DNA from: Chitinophaga sp. S165
Lineage (GTDB): Bacteria > Bacteroidota > Bacteroidia > Chitinophagales > Chitinophagaceae
Reading direction: 5' to 3'
Assembly: GCF_003182155.1 (NCBI RefSeq)
Contig: NZ_QGTG01000002.1
Location: 1,317,646 to 1,381,645, forward strand
DNA: 64,000 nucleotides
The position numbers and the translations under genes were made by a program. A model generated the notes under the pieces. It saw only the letters and a program-made list of their open reading frames with translations. It was not told the origin of the DNA and made no database searches. Shown here piece by piece: positions 50,781 to 59,683 of the stretch. The first letter of the stretch is position 1. Every line of letters begins with the position of its first letter.

Positions 50781-53657
50781 CTAGCTTTTCAGTTCCAGCT
50801 TAAGGAAACGGGCTGTATGACTGTCTTTGCAGTTGACCACTTCTTCCGGTGTACCGCTGCAGAGGATAGTACCTCCACCGGCGCCGCCTTCAGGTCCCAG
50901 GTCGACAATGTGATCGGCCATTTTTATGACGTCCAGGTTATGTTCAATTACCAGTACTGTATTGCCACGGTCAACCAGTTTGTTGAGAACGTTCAGCAAC
51001 AGCTGGATGTCCTGGAAGTGAAGGCCTGTAGTTGGTTCGTCCAGGATGTAAATGGTCTTGCCAGTATCTTTCTTAGAAAGCTCCGTAGCTAGTTTTACAC
51101 GCTGGGCTTCCCCACCGGAAAGCGTTACAGCTGATTGTCCCAGGGTGATATAGCCTAAACCAACATCCTGGAGGGTTTTTACCTTGCGGTAAATGTAGTT
51201 GATAGGCTGGAAGAATTCCACAGCTTCATCTACGGTCATATCCAGTACATCGGAGATAGATTTCCCTTTCCACCGGATCTCGAGTGTTTCCCTGTTGTAG
51301 CGGCGTCCGTTACATTTCTCACAGTGTACGTATACATCCGGGAGGAAGTTCATTTCTATCACGCGCATGCCGCCGCCTTCACAAACATCACAGCGACCGC
51401 TTTTCACGTTGAAGGAAAACCGGCCTGCATTGTAACCTCTGATCTTGGCTTCCGGTACCTGGGAGAACAGCTGGCGGATGTCTGTAAAGAATCCGCAGTA
51501 GGTAGCAGGGTTGCTCCTCGGGGTACGCCCGATCGGAGATTGGTCTATTTCAATTACCTTATCTATGTTCTCCAGGCCTTTGATGCTTTTGTAAGGCATT
51601 GGCTCCAGGTTGGAGTCGTAGGCATGTTTACTGAGGATAGGGTAGAGCGTTTCGTTGATCAGGGTGGACTTTCCGCTACCGGATACGCCTGTAACGCAAA
51701 TGAATACTCCGAGAGGGAGTTTCAGGTTGACGTTTTTCAGATTATTACCTGTGGCGCCTTTCAGTTCCAGGAACTTGCCATTGCCTTTACGGCGTTCGGC
51801 AGGTACCGGTACTACACGTTTACCGTTCAGATAACCTGCAGTGGGGGTATCCAGTTTAAGGATCTGGTTTGGTGCGCCCTGGGCGATGATCTGTCCGCCG
51901 TGTACGCCTGCTCCCGGACCAATGTCCACGAGGTAATCGGCGTGCAGCATGATGTCTTTGTCATGCTCTACGACGATCACGGTGTTCCCCATTTCTTTCA
52001 GATTGCGGAGGGCATCGATCAACTGCATGTTATCGCGTTGATGCAGCCCTATACTTGGCTCATCCAGGATGTAGGTGATACCCATCAGCTGCGAGCCTAT
52101 CTGTGTGGCCAGTCGTATACGCTGACTTTCACCCCCGCTTAGTGTACGGGTAGAACGGTACAGGGTGAGGTAGTTCAGTCCTACGTTAAGCAGGAAGCCT
52201 AGTCGCTCGCGGATCTCTTTGAGGATATCTTTGGCGATGGTGTTCTGCTTTTTGTCCAGGCGTTTTTCAAGATCCTTAAACCAGTCCTGTAGTTTATCGA
52301 GGTCCATTCCGCCCAGTTCTGCGATATTCTTCTCATCTACTTTGAAGAAGAGGCTTTCCTTTTTCAGGCGGGTGCCGTTACATTCGGGACAGGTGTGCAG
52401 CTTCATAAAGCTTTCCGCCCAGTTACGCACTGCATCGGAGGATGTATCGTTGAAATAACGGCGTACGGTATTGATCACCCCTTCGAATTCGTTAGCGTAG
52501 TCCGTTTCGGAGCCATCGCCGAATTCCATGTCCATTTCCAGTTTGCCATTCTCGTCGCCGAACAGCAGGAGGTTCAATGTCTTCTGCGGAAGGTCTGAGA
52601 TAGGTGCTGTAAGGGAGAATTTATGTTTACGGGCCAGCTGCTGTACCTGTTTGAAGGTAAAGGTATCGCGGGCTTCGCCGAGGGGGGCGAGTCCACCGTC
52701 ATTGATAGAAACGGAATAGTCGGGAATGACAGCGTTCATGTCTATCTGGTAGATGGTACCCAATCCTTTACAGCGGGGGCATGCTCCGTAGGGGGAGTTA
52801 AAAGAGAAGGTGTTGGGAGAAGGCTCTTCGTAGGAAAGGCCGGTATCCTCACACATCAGCTGTTTACTGTACTGGCTGATCTTTCCGCTGTCGTTGTCCA
52901 TGATGAAGAGCAGGCCTTTACCCATATGGAGCGCTTTCTGTACGCTCTGGCTGATACGGGTACGGGCATCGTCGAGTACCTGGATACGGTCTACCACCAG
53001 TTCAATATCATGGATCTTGTAACGGTCTACCTGCATACGTTCTTTCAGATCGAGGATCTCGCCGTTGACACGTACTTTCAGGTAGCCCTGTTTACGGAGT
53101 TGTTCGAACAGCTCGCGGTAGTGTCCTTTACGGCCACGGATGAGGGGAGCTAGTATTACCAGTTTTTTCTTTGGATAATTTTTGAACACATGGTCCAGGA
53201 TCTCTTCTTCGGAGAAGCGGGTCATGCGTTTGCCTGTATTGTAAGAGTAGGCGACGCCCACGCGAGCGTAGAGCAGACGGAGGAAGTCATATATCTCCGT
53301 GATGGTACCTACGGTAGAGCGGGGGTTTTTGTTTGTTGTTTTCTGTTCGATAGAGATAACCGGGGAAAGGCCGGTGATCTTATCTACGTCCGGGCGTTCC
53401 ATGTCACCGATGAACTGGCGGGCGTAAGCGGAGAAGCTTTCCATGTATCTCCTTTGCCCTTCGGCATAGATGGTATCGAACGCAAGGGAGGATTTTCCGC
53501 TTCCGCTGATGCCTGTAATGACTACCAGTTTGTTCTTGGGTAACTGCAGGTCCAGGTTTTTCAGGTTATGTGCCCTGGCGCCAAACACTGCTATATGGTC
53601 ATCTGCCGTGACCGGTGCCAGGTCAGGCTTTATTACATTCTCTTTCTTCTTTGCCAT
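50781..53657 (-). CDS. uvrA: Excinuclease ABC subunit A
   Basis: A 958-residue DNA damage sensor of nucleotide excision repair. Two ABC ATPase modules are visible: Walker A GISGSGKSSLAFDTIYAEGQ (about 48-67) and GVSGSGKSTLINETLYP (about 655), signatures LSGGESQRIRLA and LSGGEAQRVKLA, and two zinc modules (CPRCKGLG and CPECNGTRLK; CDVCEGGG and CEKCNGRRYN). UvrB-binding and insertion domains lie between. Length is standard. UvrA loads UvrB at lesions. Single gene on the minus strand. Confidence 0.97.
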   Translation of the reverse strand: MAKKKENVIKPDLAPVTADDHIAVFGARAHNLKNLDLQLPKNKLVVITGISGSGKSSLAFDTIYAEGQRRYMESFSAYARQFIGDMERPDVDKITGLSPVISIEQKTTNKNPRSTVGTITEIYDFLRLLYARVGVAYSYNTGKRMTRFSEEEILDHVFKNYPKKKLVILAPLIRGRKGHYRELFEQLRKQGYLKVRVNGEILDLKERMQVDRYKIHDIELVVDRIQVLDDARTRISQSVQKALHMGKGLLFIMDNDSGKISQYSKQLMCEDTGLSYEEPSPNTFSFNSPYGACPRCKGLGTIYQIDMNAVIPDYSVSINDGGLAPLGEARDTFTFKQVQQLARKHKFSLTAPISDLPQKTLNLLLFGDENGKLEMDMEFGDGSETDYANEFEGVINTVRRYFNDTSSDAVRNWAESFMKLHTCPECNGTRLKKESLFFKVDEKNIAELGGMDLDKLQDWFKDLEKRLDKKQNTIAKDILKEIRERLGFLLNVGLNYLTLYRSTRTLSGGESQRIRLATQIGSQLMGITYILDEPSIGLHQRDNMQLIDALRNLKEMGNTVIVVEHDKDIMLHADYLVDIGPGAGVHGGQIIAQGAPNQILKLDTPTAGYLNGKRVVPVPAERRKGNGKFLELKGATGNNLKNVNLKLPLGVFICVTGVSGSGKSTLINETLYPILSKHAYDSNLEPMPYKSIKGLENIDKVIEIDQSPIGRTPRSNPATYCGFFTDIRQLFSQVPEAKIRGYNAGRFSFNVKSGRCDVCEGGGMRVIEMNFLPDVYVHCEKCNGRRYNRETLEIRWKGKSISDVLDMTVDEAVEFFQPINYIYRKVKTLQDVGLGYITLGQSAVTLSGGEAQRVKLATELSKKDTGKTIYILDEPTTGLHFQDIQLLLNVLNKLVDRGNTVLVIEHNLDVIKMADHIVDLGPEGGAGGGTILCSGTPEEVVNCKDSHTARFLKLELKS

Positions 53658-54095
53658 ATCTGATTAAAAAGCCGTGGTCCTTTGGAAATTACCACGGACT
53701 ATTTTAGACTACTAAACTACGCCATAATTACGATTTACTAAAAATTTTAGTGTAGCTATTAGTAACGTATTGATAGTCAATAACAGTTGTTTGCAAGGTG
53801 TGCTGTAGTCCTGCTGCTTCGGTCGGATGTATAATGTATAGGCCATCCAGGCCGGTATTTGGCCGCTATTTGTATAGTGATTACTATAGAAAAAGGCCTA
53901 TAATACTATGGTAGAAGGCCTGTACATTATATAAAGCACCGGCAAAGAGAGACAGGTCAAGCGAATGAGAGGTGTTTGACTGCTAATGAGCGGTCGGCGT
54001 GGGGGAATTTTATCAGGGGGATAGTACCAGATCTTATCCGAAGGAGAAAAAACTACGCTTCGGGGGGAAAAGTACGCTTTATACATGCCTTATAT

Positions 54096-54128
54096 ACGAC
54101 GCATACACGACGTATATACGACGCATCG
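54096..54128. repeat. 11-bp tandem repeat, three copies (ACGACGCATAC type)
   Basis: ACGACGCATAC, ACGACGTATAT and ACGACGCATCG follow without gaps. The first two differ at three positions. No reading frame or known element explains it. Confidence 0.75.
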
Positions 54129-54165
54129 GTGGACTTGAGTCAGTAAAGAGGTCGCTTTATGGCTG

Positions 54166-54209
54166 GTCGAACAAGCGTCGAACAAGCGTCGAATAAGCGT
54201 CGAAGAAGG
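54166..54209. repeat. 11-bp tandem repeat, four copies (GTCGAACAAGC type)
   Basis: Two identical units GTCGAACAAGC are followed by GTCGAATAAGC and GTCGAAGAAGG with no gaps, just before the fabF terminator. The units differ in sequence from the 54096-54128 array but share the 11-bp period. Confidence 0.82.
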
Positions 54210-54215
54210 AAATAT

Positions 54216-54251
54216 GAAAAAAGCGAATTACAGAGGTAATTCGCTTTTTTC
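54216..54251 (-). terminator. Terminator of fabF
   Basis: GAAAAAAGCGAATTA (54216-54230) and its exact reverse complement (54237-54251) form a 15-bp stem with a 6-nt loop. A and T tracts on both sides make it work in both directions. It lies 24 bases beyond the fabF stop codon. Confidence 0.92.
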
Positions 54252-54275
54252 ATTACTATAATATGATCGGGCAGA

Positions 54276-55538
54276 TTATGCCTTGTATTTTTTGAATATA
54301 ACGATCGCGTTGTGACCACCAAAACCGAAGGTATTGCTCATCGCAACATTTACCGGACGTTCCTGTGCCTTACCCAGGGTCAGGTTCAGGTTGGTCGGGA
54401 TACCTTCACCCAGCGAGCTGGTGTTGATGGTTGGAGGCACCAGGTCGAACTGAGTCGCCTTGATACAAGCGATAGCTTCAATAGCGCCGGCAGCACCCAG
54501 GAGGTGACCGGTCATTGATTTGGTAGCGCTGATGTTCACTTTGGTGATATGATCGCCAAAAACACCGGTGATACCTTTCAGCTCACTTACGTCGCCCAGC
54601 GGGGTAGAAGTAGCGTGTGCATTGATATAGTCTACATCTTCCGGTTTCAGATCTGCGTCTTCCAGGGCTCTCTGCATACCCAGGCGGGCGCCGAGACCTT
54701 CAGGATGGGTAGCGGTGAGGTGATAAGCATCAGCGGTCATAGCGCCACCGACCATTTCAGCGTAGATGGTAGCGCCTCTTTTCACGGCATGCTCATATTC
54801 TTCCAGGATGATAGCGCCAGCGCCCTCTCCCATTACGAAACCATCACGGTCAGCATCGAACGGACGGGAAGCGGTAGCGTGATCTTCATTGCGGGTAGAC
54901 AGTGCCTTGAGGGCATTGAAACCTGCGATACCAGCGCGGGTAACCGGCGCTTCGGAGCCACCGGCAACGATAGCGTTAGCCTTACCCAGGCGGATGTAGT
55001 TGAAAGCATCTACCAATGCACTGCTCGAAGAAGCGCAGGCGGATACTGTACAGTAGTTCACACCCATGAAACCATATTTCATGGAGATCTGACCTGCTGC
55101 GATATCGGAGATCAGTTTAGGAATGAAGAAAGGATTGAATTTAGGAATGAAACCTCCCTGAGCAAATTCAACGATCTGGTCTTCGAAGGTCTGCATACCG
55201 CCGTTACCGGACGCCCAGATCACACCGATTTGGGTCTTGTCGACGCCATCCAGGTGAAGACCGGCGTGTTCAACAGCCTCCTGTGCAGCCACCATGGCAT
55301 ATTGCGTGAACATGTCCATTTTACGGGCTTCCTTCTTTTCCATGAATTTTTCTATATCAAAACCTTTCAGTTCGCAGGCGAACTTGGTTTTAAACTCCGT
55401 AGTGTCGAAACGGGTAATAGGACCAGCACCACCGGTACCAGATTTCAAACTATTCCAGAATGTGTTTACATCGTTTCCGATAGGCGTTAAGGCCCCCAGC
55501 CCGGTAACCACAACCCTTTTTAACGTAACAGTGCGCAT
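54276..55538 (-). CDS. fabF: Beta-ketoacyl-ACP synthase II
   Basis: A 420-residue condensing enzyme of fatty-acid elongation that joins malonyl-ACP to acyl-ACP. The N-terminus KRVVVTGLGALTPIGND, the active-site Cys in VSACASSSSALVDAF (near 168), His in NAHATSTPLGD (near 308) and His in SMTGHLLGAAGAIE (near 345) complete the Cys-His-His triad. Ends with NTFGFGGHNAIVIF. Length is standard. No acpP is seen beside it; a fatty-acid desaturase gene lies upstream on the same strand. Confidence 0.96.
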   Translation of the reverse strand: MRTVTLKRVVVTGLGALTPIGNDVNTFWNSLKSGTGGAGPITRFDTTEFKTKFACELKGFDIEKFMEKKEARKMDMFTQYAMVAAQEAVEHAGLHLDGVDKTQIGVIWASGNGGMQTFEDQIVEFAQGGFIPKFNPFFIPKLISDIAAGQISMKYGFMGVNYCTVSACASSSSALVDAFNYIRLGKANAIVAGGSEAPVTRAGIAGFNALKALSTRNEDHATASRPFDADRDGFVMGEGAGAIILEEYEHAVKRGATIYAEMVGGAMTADAYHLTATHPEGLGARLGMQRALEDADLKPEDVDYINAHATSTPLGDVSELKGITGVFGDHITKVNISATKSMTGHLLGAAGAIEAIACIKATQFDLVPPTINTSSLGEGIPTNLNLTLGKAQERPVNVAMSNTFGFGGHNAIVIFKKYKA

Positions 55539-55571
55539 AATGCTTTGACTTTAAAATCGAAAGTTAGAGCG

Positions 55572-55579
55572 CAAATTTA
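55572..55579 (-). promoter_or_regulatory. Candidate -10 element of fabF
   Basis: On the minus strand TAAATTTG fits TAnnTTTG fully, 33 bases before the fabF start codon. No TTG at the ideal upstream distance was found. Confidence 0.45.
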
Positions 55580-55650
55580 GGCACTTATTCTTATGATTAC
55601 GCATATTCATAAGATTTATGTGTCATATAAATAAAAAAGGGGTGTGTTTA

Positions 55651-56727
55651 TCAGGCTATAGCGCTGGCAGCCGGTACAGTAGCCAGGTCTATTTTCCGGG
55701 TACGGGCCTTCAGGAAGGCAATAATTTCCTCGTCTGAACTGAATCTGTTGCCAATATTGACAAAATGCCGGGCCAGGAGGTCATATCGTTTTCCCATCAG
55801 GTAGAGCCATACATGGAGGAAGTGGATGCCGTCAAATACAATTGCATCATTGGCGATGTACTCGGCGAGCGTTTGCCGGAAGAAATGAGGATGTTCCGTC
55901 CAGTGCATGGATGGTTTCACATGATGGCTGATGTGGTAGCCGTCGTTCCAGCACTTATGGTTGTATTTAGTGTTGATACAAGTAATACTATTTTTATATG
56001 AGTTTTCCGGCTCGTTTGCATCGATAAACGCATGTTGTGCCCAATTGCCCACCATCATGATGATCCTGGAGATCACAAAGGGGATGATAAATACTACCAA
56101 TGTGGCGGGAAAGCTAATAAATGACAAGCCTATACATACCAGGAAGAAGATGAGCTCTCCACGGGCAGCCCTGACCATTAACTTCTGCCGGTGCTTGCGG
56201 ATAAAATATTGACAGAGGGTAACGATACCGGTGAAGACAAAGCTGGCCAGATATCTCCCGAAGCCTCTGAATGAATCCCGTCGGTACGCCATCGTACTGC
56301 TTTCATCTTCCGGCATGTTGTTTTCCGGATGGTGCATACCGATGTGATGGCTGTAGTAAGTTTCCGGAGTTTGACCGAACAGTGGTCCTATTACCCAGGG
56401 GAGATAATGATTGAGGAATCCGTATTTTTTATTGAAGAAGACCCGATGGCTGGTACAGTGCAGCATTAGCCCGAACGAGCCTTTATACCTGAAGTTATTC
56501 AGTACCTGGTAGATAATGGCGGCTGTCCACCATAACCAAACGGGGATGGGGAGGTATAAAATAATTGCCAGTGGCAATAATATTAGAGTCAGTTCCAATG
56601 TAAGGTAGACAAATGGGAGGTCGCGTTCATCACGGATCATGGACTTGCAGAAACGTTGAAAAGCGTTGTCCGGGCTAACGGGTTTAACGTAAACGGGATC
56701 AGTGATTACACCAGTGAATGTTTTCAT
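55651..56727 (-). CDS. Membrane fatty acid desaturase
   Basis: A 358-residue di-iron desaturase of the inner membrane. Histidine boxes are visible in order: HCTSH (about 110), HHIGMHH (about 146), and HISHH (about 264). About four helices flank them. Such enzymes introduce double bonds in acyl chains or act on sphingolipid-like chains; Bacteroidota make both. It lies on the same strand as fabF with 112 bases between, so lipid supply is a shared theme. Exact substrate and position are unknown. Confidence 0.85.
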   Translation of the reverse strand: MKTFTGVITDPVYVKPVSPDNAFQRFCKSMIRDERDLPFVYLTLELTLILLPLAIILYLPIPVWLWWTAAIIYQVLNNFRYKGSFGLMLHCTSHRVFFNKKYGFLNHYLPWVIGPLFGQTPETYYSHHIGMHHPENNMPEDESSTMAYRRDSFRGFGRYLASFVFTGIVTLCQYFIRKHRQKLMVRAARGELIFFLVCIGLSFISFPATLVVFIIPFVISRIIMMVGNWAQHAFIDANEPENSYKNSITCINTKYNHKCWNDGYHISHHVKPSMHWTEHPHFFRQTLAEYIANDAIVFDGIHFLHVWLYLMGKRYDLLARHFVNIGNRFSSDEEIIAFLKARTRKIDLATVPAASAIA

Positions 56728-56807
56728 TAACAGTTGTTTATGTACTTGATCGCATTGGTCCTATTAAGGTAAGTCAATAGTCCGACAAATCTTATTCCAA
56801 AAAACTT

Positions 56808-56837
56808 TTGGATAAGATAAAATAATTCCTATTTTTG
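56808..56837 (+). promoter_or_regulatory. Promoter of tRNA-Ser
   Basis: TTG at 56808-56810 is followed by 19 bases and TATTTTTG (56830-56837), a full match to the Bacteroidota housekeeping promoter. The start falls about 19 bases before the mature tRNA. Confidence 0.85.
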
Positions 56838-56862
56838 CAACCCCTAACGGGGAAACTGATTC

Positions 56863-56951
56863 GGTGAGATGCCTGAGTGGCCGAAAGGAACGGTTTGCTA
56901 AACCGTCGTACGGGTTAAACTGTACCGAGGGTTCGAATCCCTCTCTCACCG
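56863..56951 (+). tRNA. tRNA-Ser (anticodon GCT)
   Basis: Acceptor arms GGTGAGA and TCTCACC enclose a D arm (CCTGAGTGGCCGAAAGG), an anticodon arm GGTTTGCTAAACC with anticodon GCT, a long variable arm (class II, near TCGTACGGGTTAAACTGTACCGA, position 56906-56928 approximately) and the T arm GGGTTCGAATCCC. The discriminator is G. CCA is not encoded. It reads codons AGC and AGU. Its own promoter and terminator flank it, and an AT-rich accessory segment follows on its 3' side. Confidence 0.96.
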
Positions 56952-57282
56952 CAGAAAGAAAAAGCCTTCAAGTCGAAAGATTTGAAGGCTTTTTTGGTTT
57001 GGAGGGGATTGACTTCAAAGGATGATAGAGGGTGAGTTTAGGGAGTAAGTATGTTCGCGAGTGGCTTGCAGAATTTATAAATGGGAGAGAGTTTCAGTAA
57101 TCCGCATTGCAGATGAATTTCTAACCGGTGCCTGACCCCATAATAAGACCAGTAAGTAAATTTCCATATTATACCTTACCCGTTCTTTTCATAAATTCTC
57201 CATTAGGTACCATCGGGGGGCATTCCAGATTATAGAAAGTTAGTTGAGATAGGAAGCGATCTAAGATTTGCTTGCCTGCATA
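56952..57282. other. Gap between tRNA-Ser and the antitoxin gene
   Basis: After the tRNA terminator this 331-bp stretch holds no gene. It includes GGTGCCTGACCCC (57127-57139), a sequence type often seen in ends of small mobile repeats. I found no exact second copy of the tRNA 3' end in the window, so no attachment site can be claimed. Confidence 0.5.
56959..56994 (+). terminator. Terminator of tRNA-Ser
   Basis: AAAAAGCCTTCAA and TTGAAGGCTTTTT form a 13-bp stem with a 10-nt loop, starting 8 bases after the mature tRNA end. Confidence 0.93.
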
Positions 57283-57582
57283 TCAGGCGATTTGTTTTCT
57301 CGATTTTTTACGCAAACGTTCGTTTGAGATATATATAATCGGTTCTCCTAGTTCGGCTTCTAATTTAGCTAGTGTCATTAGAGTCAAGTTATGATTACCC
57401 TTTAACCATTTATTGATTTCAGATGGCTTTTTATTCATTCTTTCAGCCAAGTCCTTTTGTGTATATCCTTTTGCCTGCAAAATTTGGTTAATTCTTATAA
57501 CAATATCTGTATACTGCCGCACGAATATTCTCACCTCTTCAGGTGTTTCGTCTTGAATTTGCGTTGCTATTTTACTTCTCAT
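57283..57582 (-). CDS. XRE-type helix-turn-helix protein, probable antitoxin
   Basis: A 99-residue DNA-binding protein. The central helix-turn-helix (about 34-84) reads QILQAKGYTQKDLAERMNKK and SEINKWLKGNHNLTLMTLAKLEAELG, as in HigA-like antitoxins, and the C-terminus is strongly basic (RLRKKSRKQIA). It lies 12 bases after a 176-residue gene on the same strand. In HigBA-type systems the toxin comes first and the antitoxin follows, as here. The complex would repress its own promoter. Confidence 0.75.
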   Translation of the reverse strand: MRSKIATQIQDETPEEVRIFVRQYTDIVIRINQILQAKGYTQKDLAERMNKKPSEINKWLKGNHNLTLMTLAKLEAELGEPIIYISNERLRKKSRKQIA

Positions 57583-57594
57583 ACTATAAATTTT

Positions 57595-58125
57595 TTATAA
57601 GATAATCTCTTCGTCGACATCATAAGCACGTATTGACCTTTCTCGGTTATCAACAATGATCTCTTCAGATCTTAATGCTGCTTCTATTCTTTTGGCAAAC
57701 TGACAAGCCTCCCGCCATTTTAGATTCAGATCTTTGCTTGCCTGATTTGTTAATGCCGACTTTACTCCACCATTAAATAGAATTAATAAATCAGAACGAT
57801 TGTTCACTCTTAATGCATACAATCTTAATGGGAAATTAGGAAATGATAACGTGATTTCGCCCAGGTTAGCTTTCCCCCGGTTAGGTAAACCGATCACTTC
57901 ATTTTCGAATCGATTACACAACATTTCAATTGCCCCATGATCCTCACCTATGCTATCTAAAACAAAACTTAACAATTCCTGCACAGGCTTTTTAAATTCA
58001 GCTATTGCATAATACTTCTTAAAAAATTTATCAGTTTCACTAGTTTTTGAATCCTCTTTGCGTACTGTATAAAATGTACACTTACTAGCTTCGTTATTCC
58101 AAATCTCTAATACAAAGTTATTCAC
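57595..58125 (-). CDS. Putative toxin partner of the XRE antitoxin, or unknown protein
   Basis: A 176-residue protein. No named motif is clear. The segment LRLYALRVNNRSDLLILFNGG (about 98-118; shown in two 10-residue steps: LRLYALRVNN, RSDLLILFNG) resembles the beta-strand pair of HigB/RelE-like mRNA endonucleases, where a basic residue pair and an aromatic act in cleavage. It stands first in a two-gene unit with an XRE protein. RNase activity is inferred, and the longer length than ordinary HigB (about 100 residues) is a warning. Confidence 0.45.
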   Translation of the reverse strand: MNNFVLEIWNNEASKCTFYTVRKEDSKTSETDKFFKKYYAIAEFKKPVQELLSFVLDSIGEDHGAIEMLCNRFENEVIGLPNRGKANLGEITLSFPNFPLRLYALRVNNRSDLLILFNGGVKSALTNQASKDLNLKWREACQFAKRIEAALRSEEIIVDNRERSIRAYDVDEEIIL

Positions 58126-58930
58126 TTATAAGTTAATTTACAAGTTTTAGATAGATTGTGTTTATATGGTTAATTATCAAATAATTGTATGCTATTTGAG
58201 CTGCGGGTGAATTGCTGGATTGAGATTAACAAGTCATATTCACATCCTTCATCACGAACGACGATTTATACCAGCAATTTTTTGTTTAAGTTATAGTTGC
58301 GCAGAAGGCACTTTAGTAATAAGTGTATGCAATAAATATTTGAACTACTACATTCGTGGAGAATTCGAGGCTTTAGAGATACCTATGGCTCTTTCATATA
58401 TGCGTCCAATTTATTTAACCACCCCAATAAATACAATAGATGATTTTTACACAAAGTGCGCCGGCCGATTATAATGATTAATTGAAATGCTAACTAACAT
58501 CGCTGGTGTGCTTCCTAAATCCTGCAATCCCTCCTCAAATTGTAACCGTGTTTTCCCCAATATGTGACCGGTTCTTACGCATGGCTCCAGAAAATGTAAC
58601 CGTCTCATTTTTATTCACTTGAATGCTGTTTGTCTTTTTTATGAATACCAACTGCTCAAGGATAGAAAATAATCTTCGTCTATGATTTACAAATGATTAG
58701 CGGTTATACTTCTCTTGAGAATGGTCATCGTGGTATGTCATCAACTATTGATCTATCAGGCCAAAGCGTTAATCACAGTCCTTTTGCACGGTAAAGCCTG
58801 ATAATCATCTTACTAAGAAAATGAGATGAACTTCTCAATAGGTTACTTAGCGCAGCGGCATACTTATTGGCTGAGATGTCAGTGCATTCAAATCCGATAT
58901 ACCTCCATTTGTAAATATTAATTTAAACCT
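58126..58930. other. Gene-poor AT-rich stretch with possible relics
   Basis: About 800 bases contain no credible gene. Two copies of TGTAACCGT (58536-58555 region and 58597-58606 region) resemble ends of an insertion sequence relic, but no transposase frame is present. A tRNA-like degenerate stretch lies at about 58843-58912. The stretch reads like decayed mobile DNA. Confidence 0.45.
58843..58912 (+). pseudogene. Degenerate tRNA-like sequence
   Basis: The stretch has a D-arm-like TTAGCGCAGCGGC, a T-loop-like TTCAAATCCG and an end TACCTCCA that partly pairs with the start AGGTTA. The anticodon and T stems do not pair, so it is at best a tRNA relic. It might mark an old integration boundary. 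Confidence 0.3.
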
Positions 58931-59683
58931 ATGCTACAACAGCTTGCGAATTTGCCAGACAATGAGCTAATGGCCAGAGCGAGAAAATTGAAAGATGAGG
59001 AAGCTGCAGGAATTTTACTTGAAAGATATAGCCATTTGCTGGCAGCAGTTTCCTTACCGTCTCTCAATAATTACGATAACACACCGGACGATTTTTTCCC
59101 ATCACTCTTGCAAAGACTTTTTAATAGTCTGCAAACACAGACTATTCCCAAGATCGGTGAATGGATGCAGTTCTTTGTAAAGTCGCAGGCCAACAGGACA
59201 GCGAGGAACAGATTTTATTTTCCGTCGTCCGCGTCGAGTGACATAACGCGGCTCGAATATAAAGTAGAGAAGGCAAACAGTAATCTCTTACAAAAACAAC
59301 AACTGGTCTCGGCTATGAAAGCAGCTGTTGATCAGCTGAATGCTGATGACGAAGAGTTACTGGAGGAGTTTTATCTTGAACAGAAAACATTTGCGGAAAT
59401 AGCTATTGAAAGAGGGTACACTATTGAAGAGACCAGAAAATCACTTAAACGATCAAAGCAACAACTGGCATCTCTTATATTGTCAAACCTGGAATATGCA
59501 AAATCCAGAAAGCAAGAGCCGGTTATGAGCATGGAATATGCAAAGTTGGAGGAAGACGAACAAGATCTGAAGTTAGAATGTGCAACATCTGGACAACAAG
59601 AACAAGATATAAATCTGGAATATGCAAAATTTGGACAACAAGGACAAGATATTAAAGATCTTCAGCAGGGTTCATTGTTTTAA
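58931..59683 (+). CDS. Divergent RNA polymerase sigma factor with C-terminal 14-residue repeats
   Basis: A 250-residue protein. Its layout fits a divergent ECF sigma factor: residues 5-95 as a region 2-like part (LLERYSHLL, FFPSLLQRLFNSL, MQFFVKSQANRTARNRF) and 115-180 as region 4 (LNADDEELLEEFYLEQKTFA, then an HTH with IERGYTIEETRKSLKRSK). Residues 187-242 are four tandem 14-residue units (LEYAKSRKQEPVMS, MEYAKLEEDEQDLK, LECATSGQQEQDIN, LEYAKFGQQGQDIK). The downstream gene with a zinc-finger-like anti-sigma domain overlaps it by 62 bases, which supports the sigma reading. Confidence 0.65.
   Translation: MLQQLANLPDNELMARARKLKDEEAAGILLERYSHLLAAVSLPSLNNYDNTPDDFFPSLLQRLFNSLQTQTIPKIGEWMQFFVKSQANRTARNRFYFPSSASSDITRLEYKVEKANSNLLQKQQLVSAMKAAVDQLNADDEELLEEFYLEQKTFAEIAIERGYTIEETRKSLKRSKQQLASLILSNLEYAKSRKQEPVMSMEYAKLEEDEQDLKLECATSGQQEQDINLEYAKFGQQGQDIKDLQQGSLF
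59489..59656 (+). repeat. 42-bp tandem repeat, four copies, within coding sequence
   Basis: Four in-frame 42-bp units encode the 14-residue repeats of the sigma-like protein. Each unit begins with a sequence like GGAATATGCAAA; in the last unit that ATG (59622) is the probable start of the next gene in another frame. The matching GTG/ATG of earlier units runs into stops, so only the last unit can serve. Confidence 0.85.

Larger units (their letters stand above)
53658..54275. other. Gene-less region with tandem repeats and terminators
   Basis: This 618-bp stretch between uvrA and fabF holds no credible gene. Next to uvrA an inverted repeat CCGTGGT...ACCACGG (about 53672-53697) lies in its leader. 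The centre is AT-rich with several palindromic bits around AGGCCT. Two clusters of 11-bp tandem repeats (54096-54128 and 54166-54209) and the fabF terminator (54216-54251) fill the right end. Confidence 0.6.

Noticed and set aside
53898..54196. Short reading frames on both strands in the uvrA-fabF gap
   Set aside because: Overlapping frames on opposite strands without domains, covering tandem repeats; judged noncoding.
54096..54209. Possible CRISPR array
   Set aside because: The units are directly adjacent with no spacers and only 11 bp long. No cas gene is present in the window.
57127..57139. GGTGCCTGACCCC as the end of a complete insertion element
   Set aside because: Only one copy was seen in the window, without transposase frame or inverted partner.
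58220..58474. 84-residue reading frame on the plus strand
   Set aside because: It needs a TTG start, has no recognisable domain, and lies in a decayed AT-rich gap. It could be a gene remnant, but nothing supports it.
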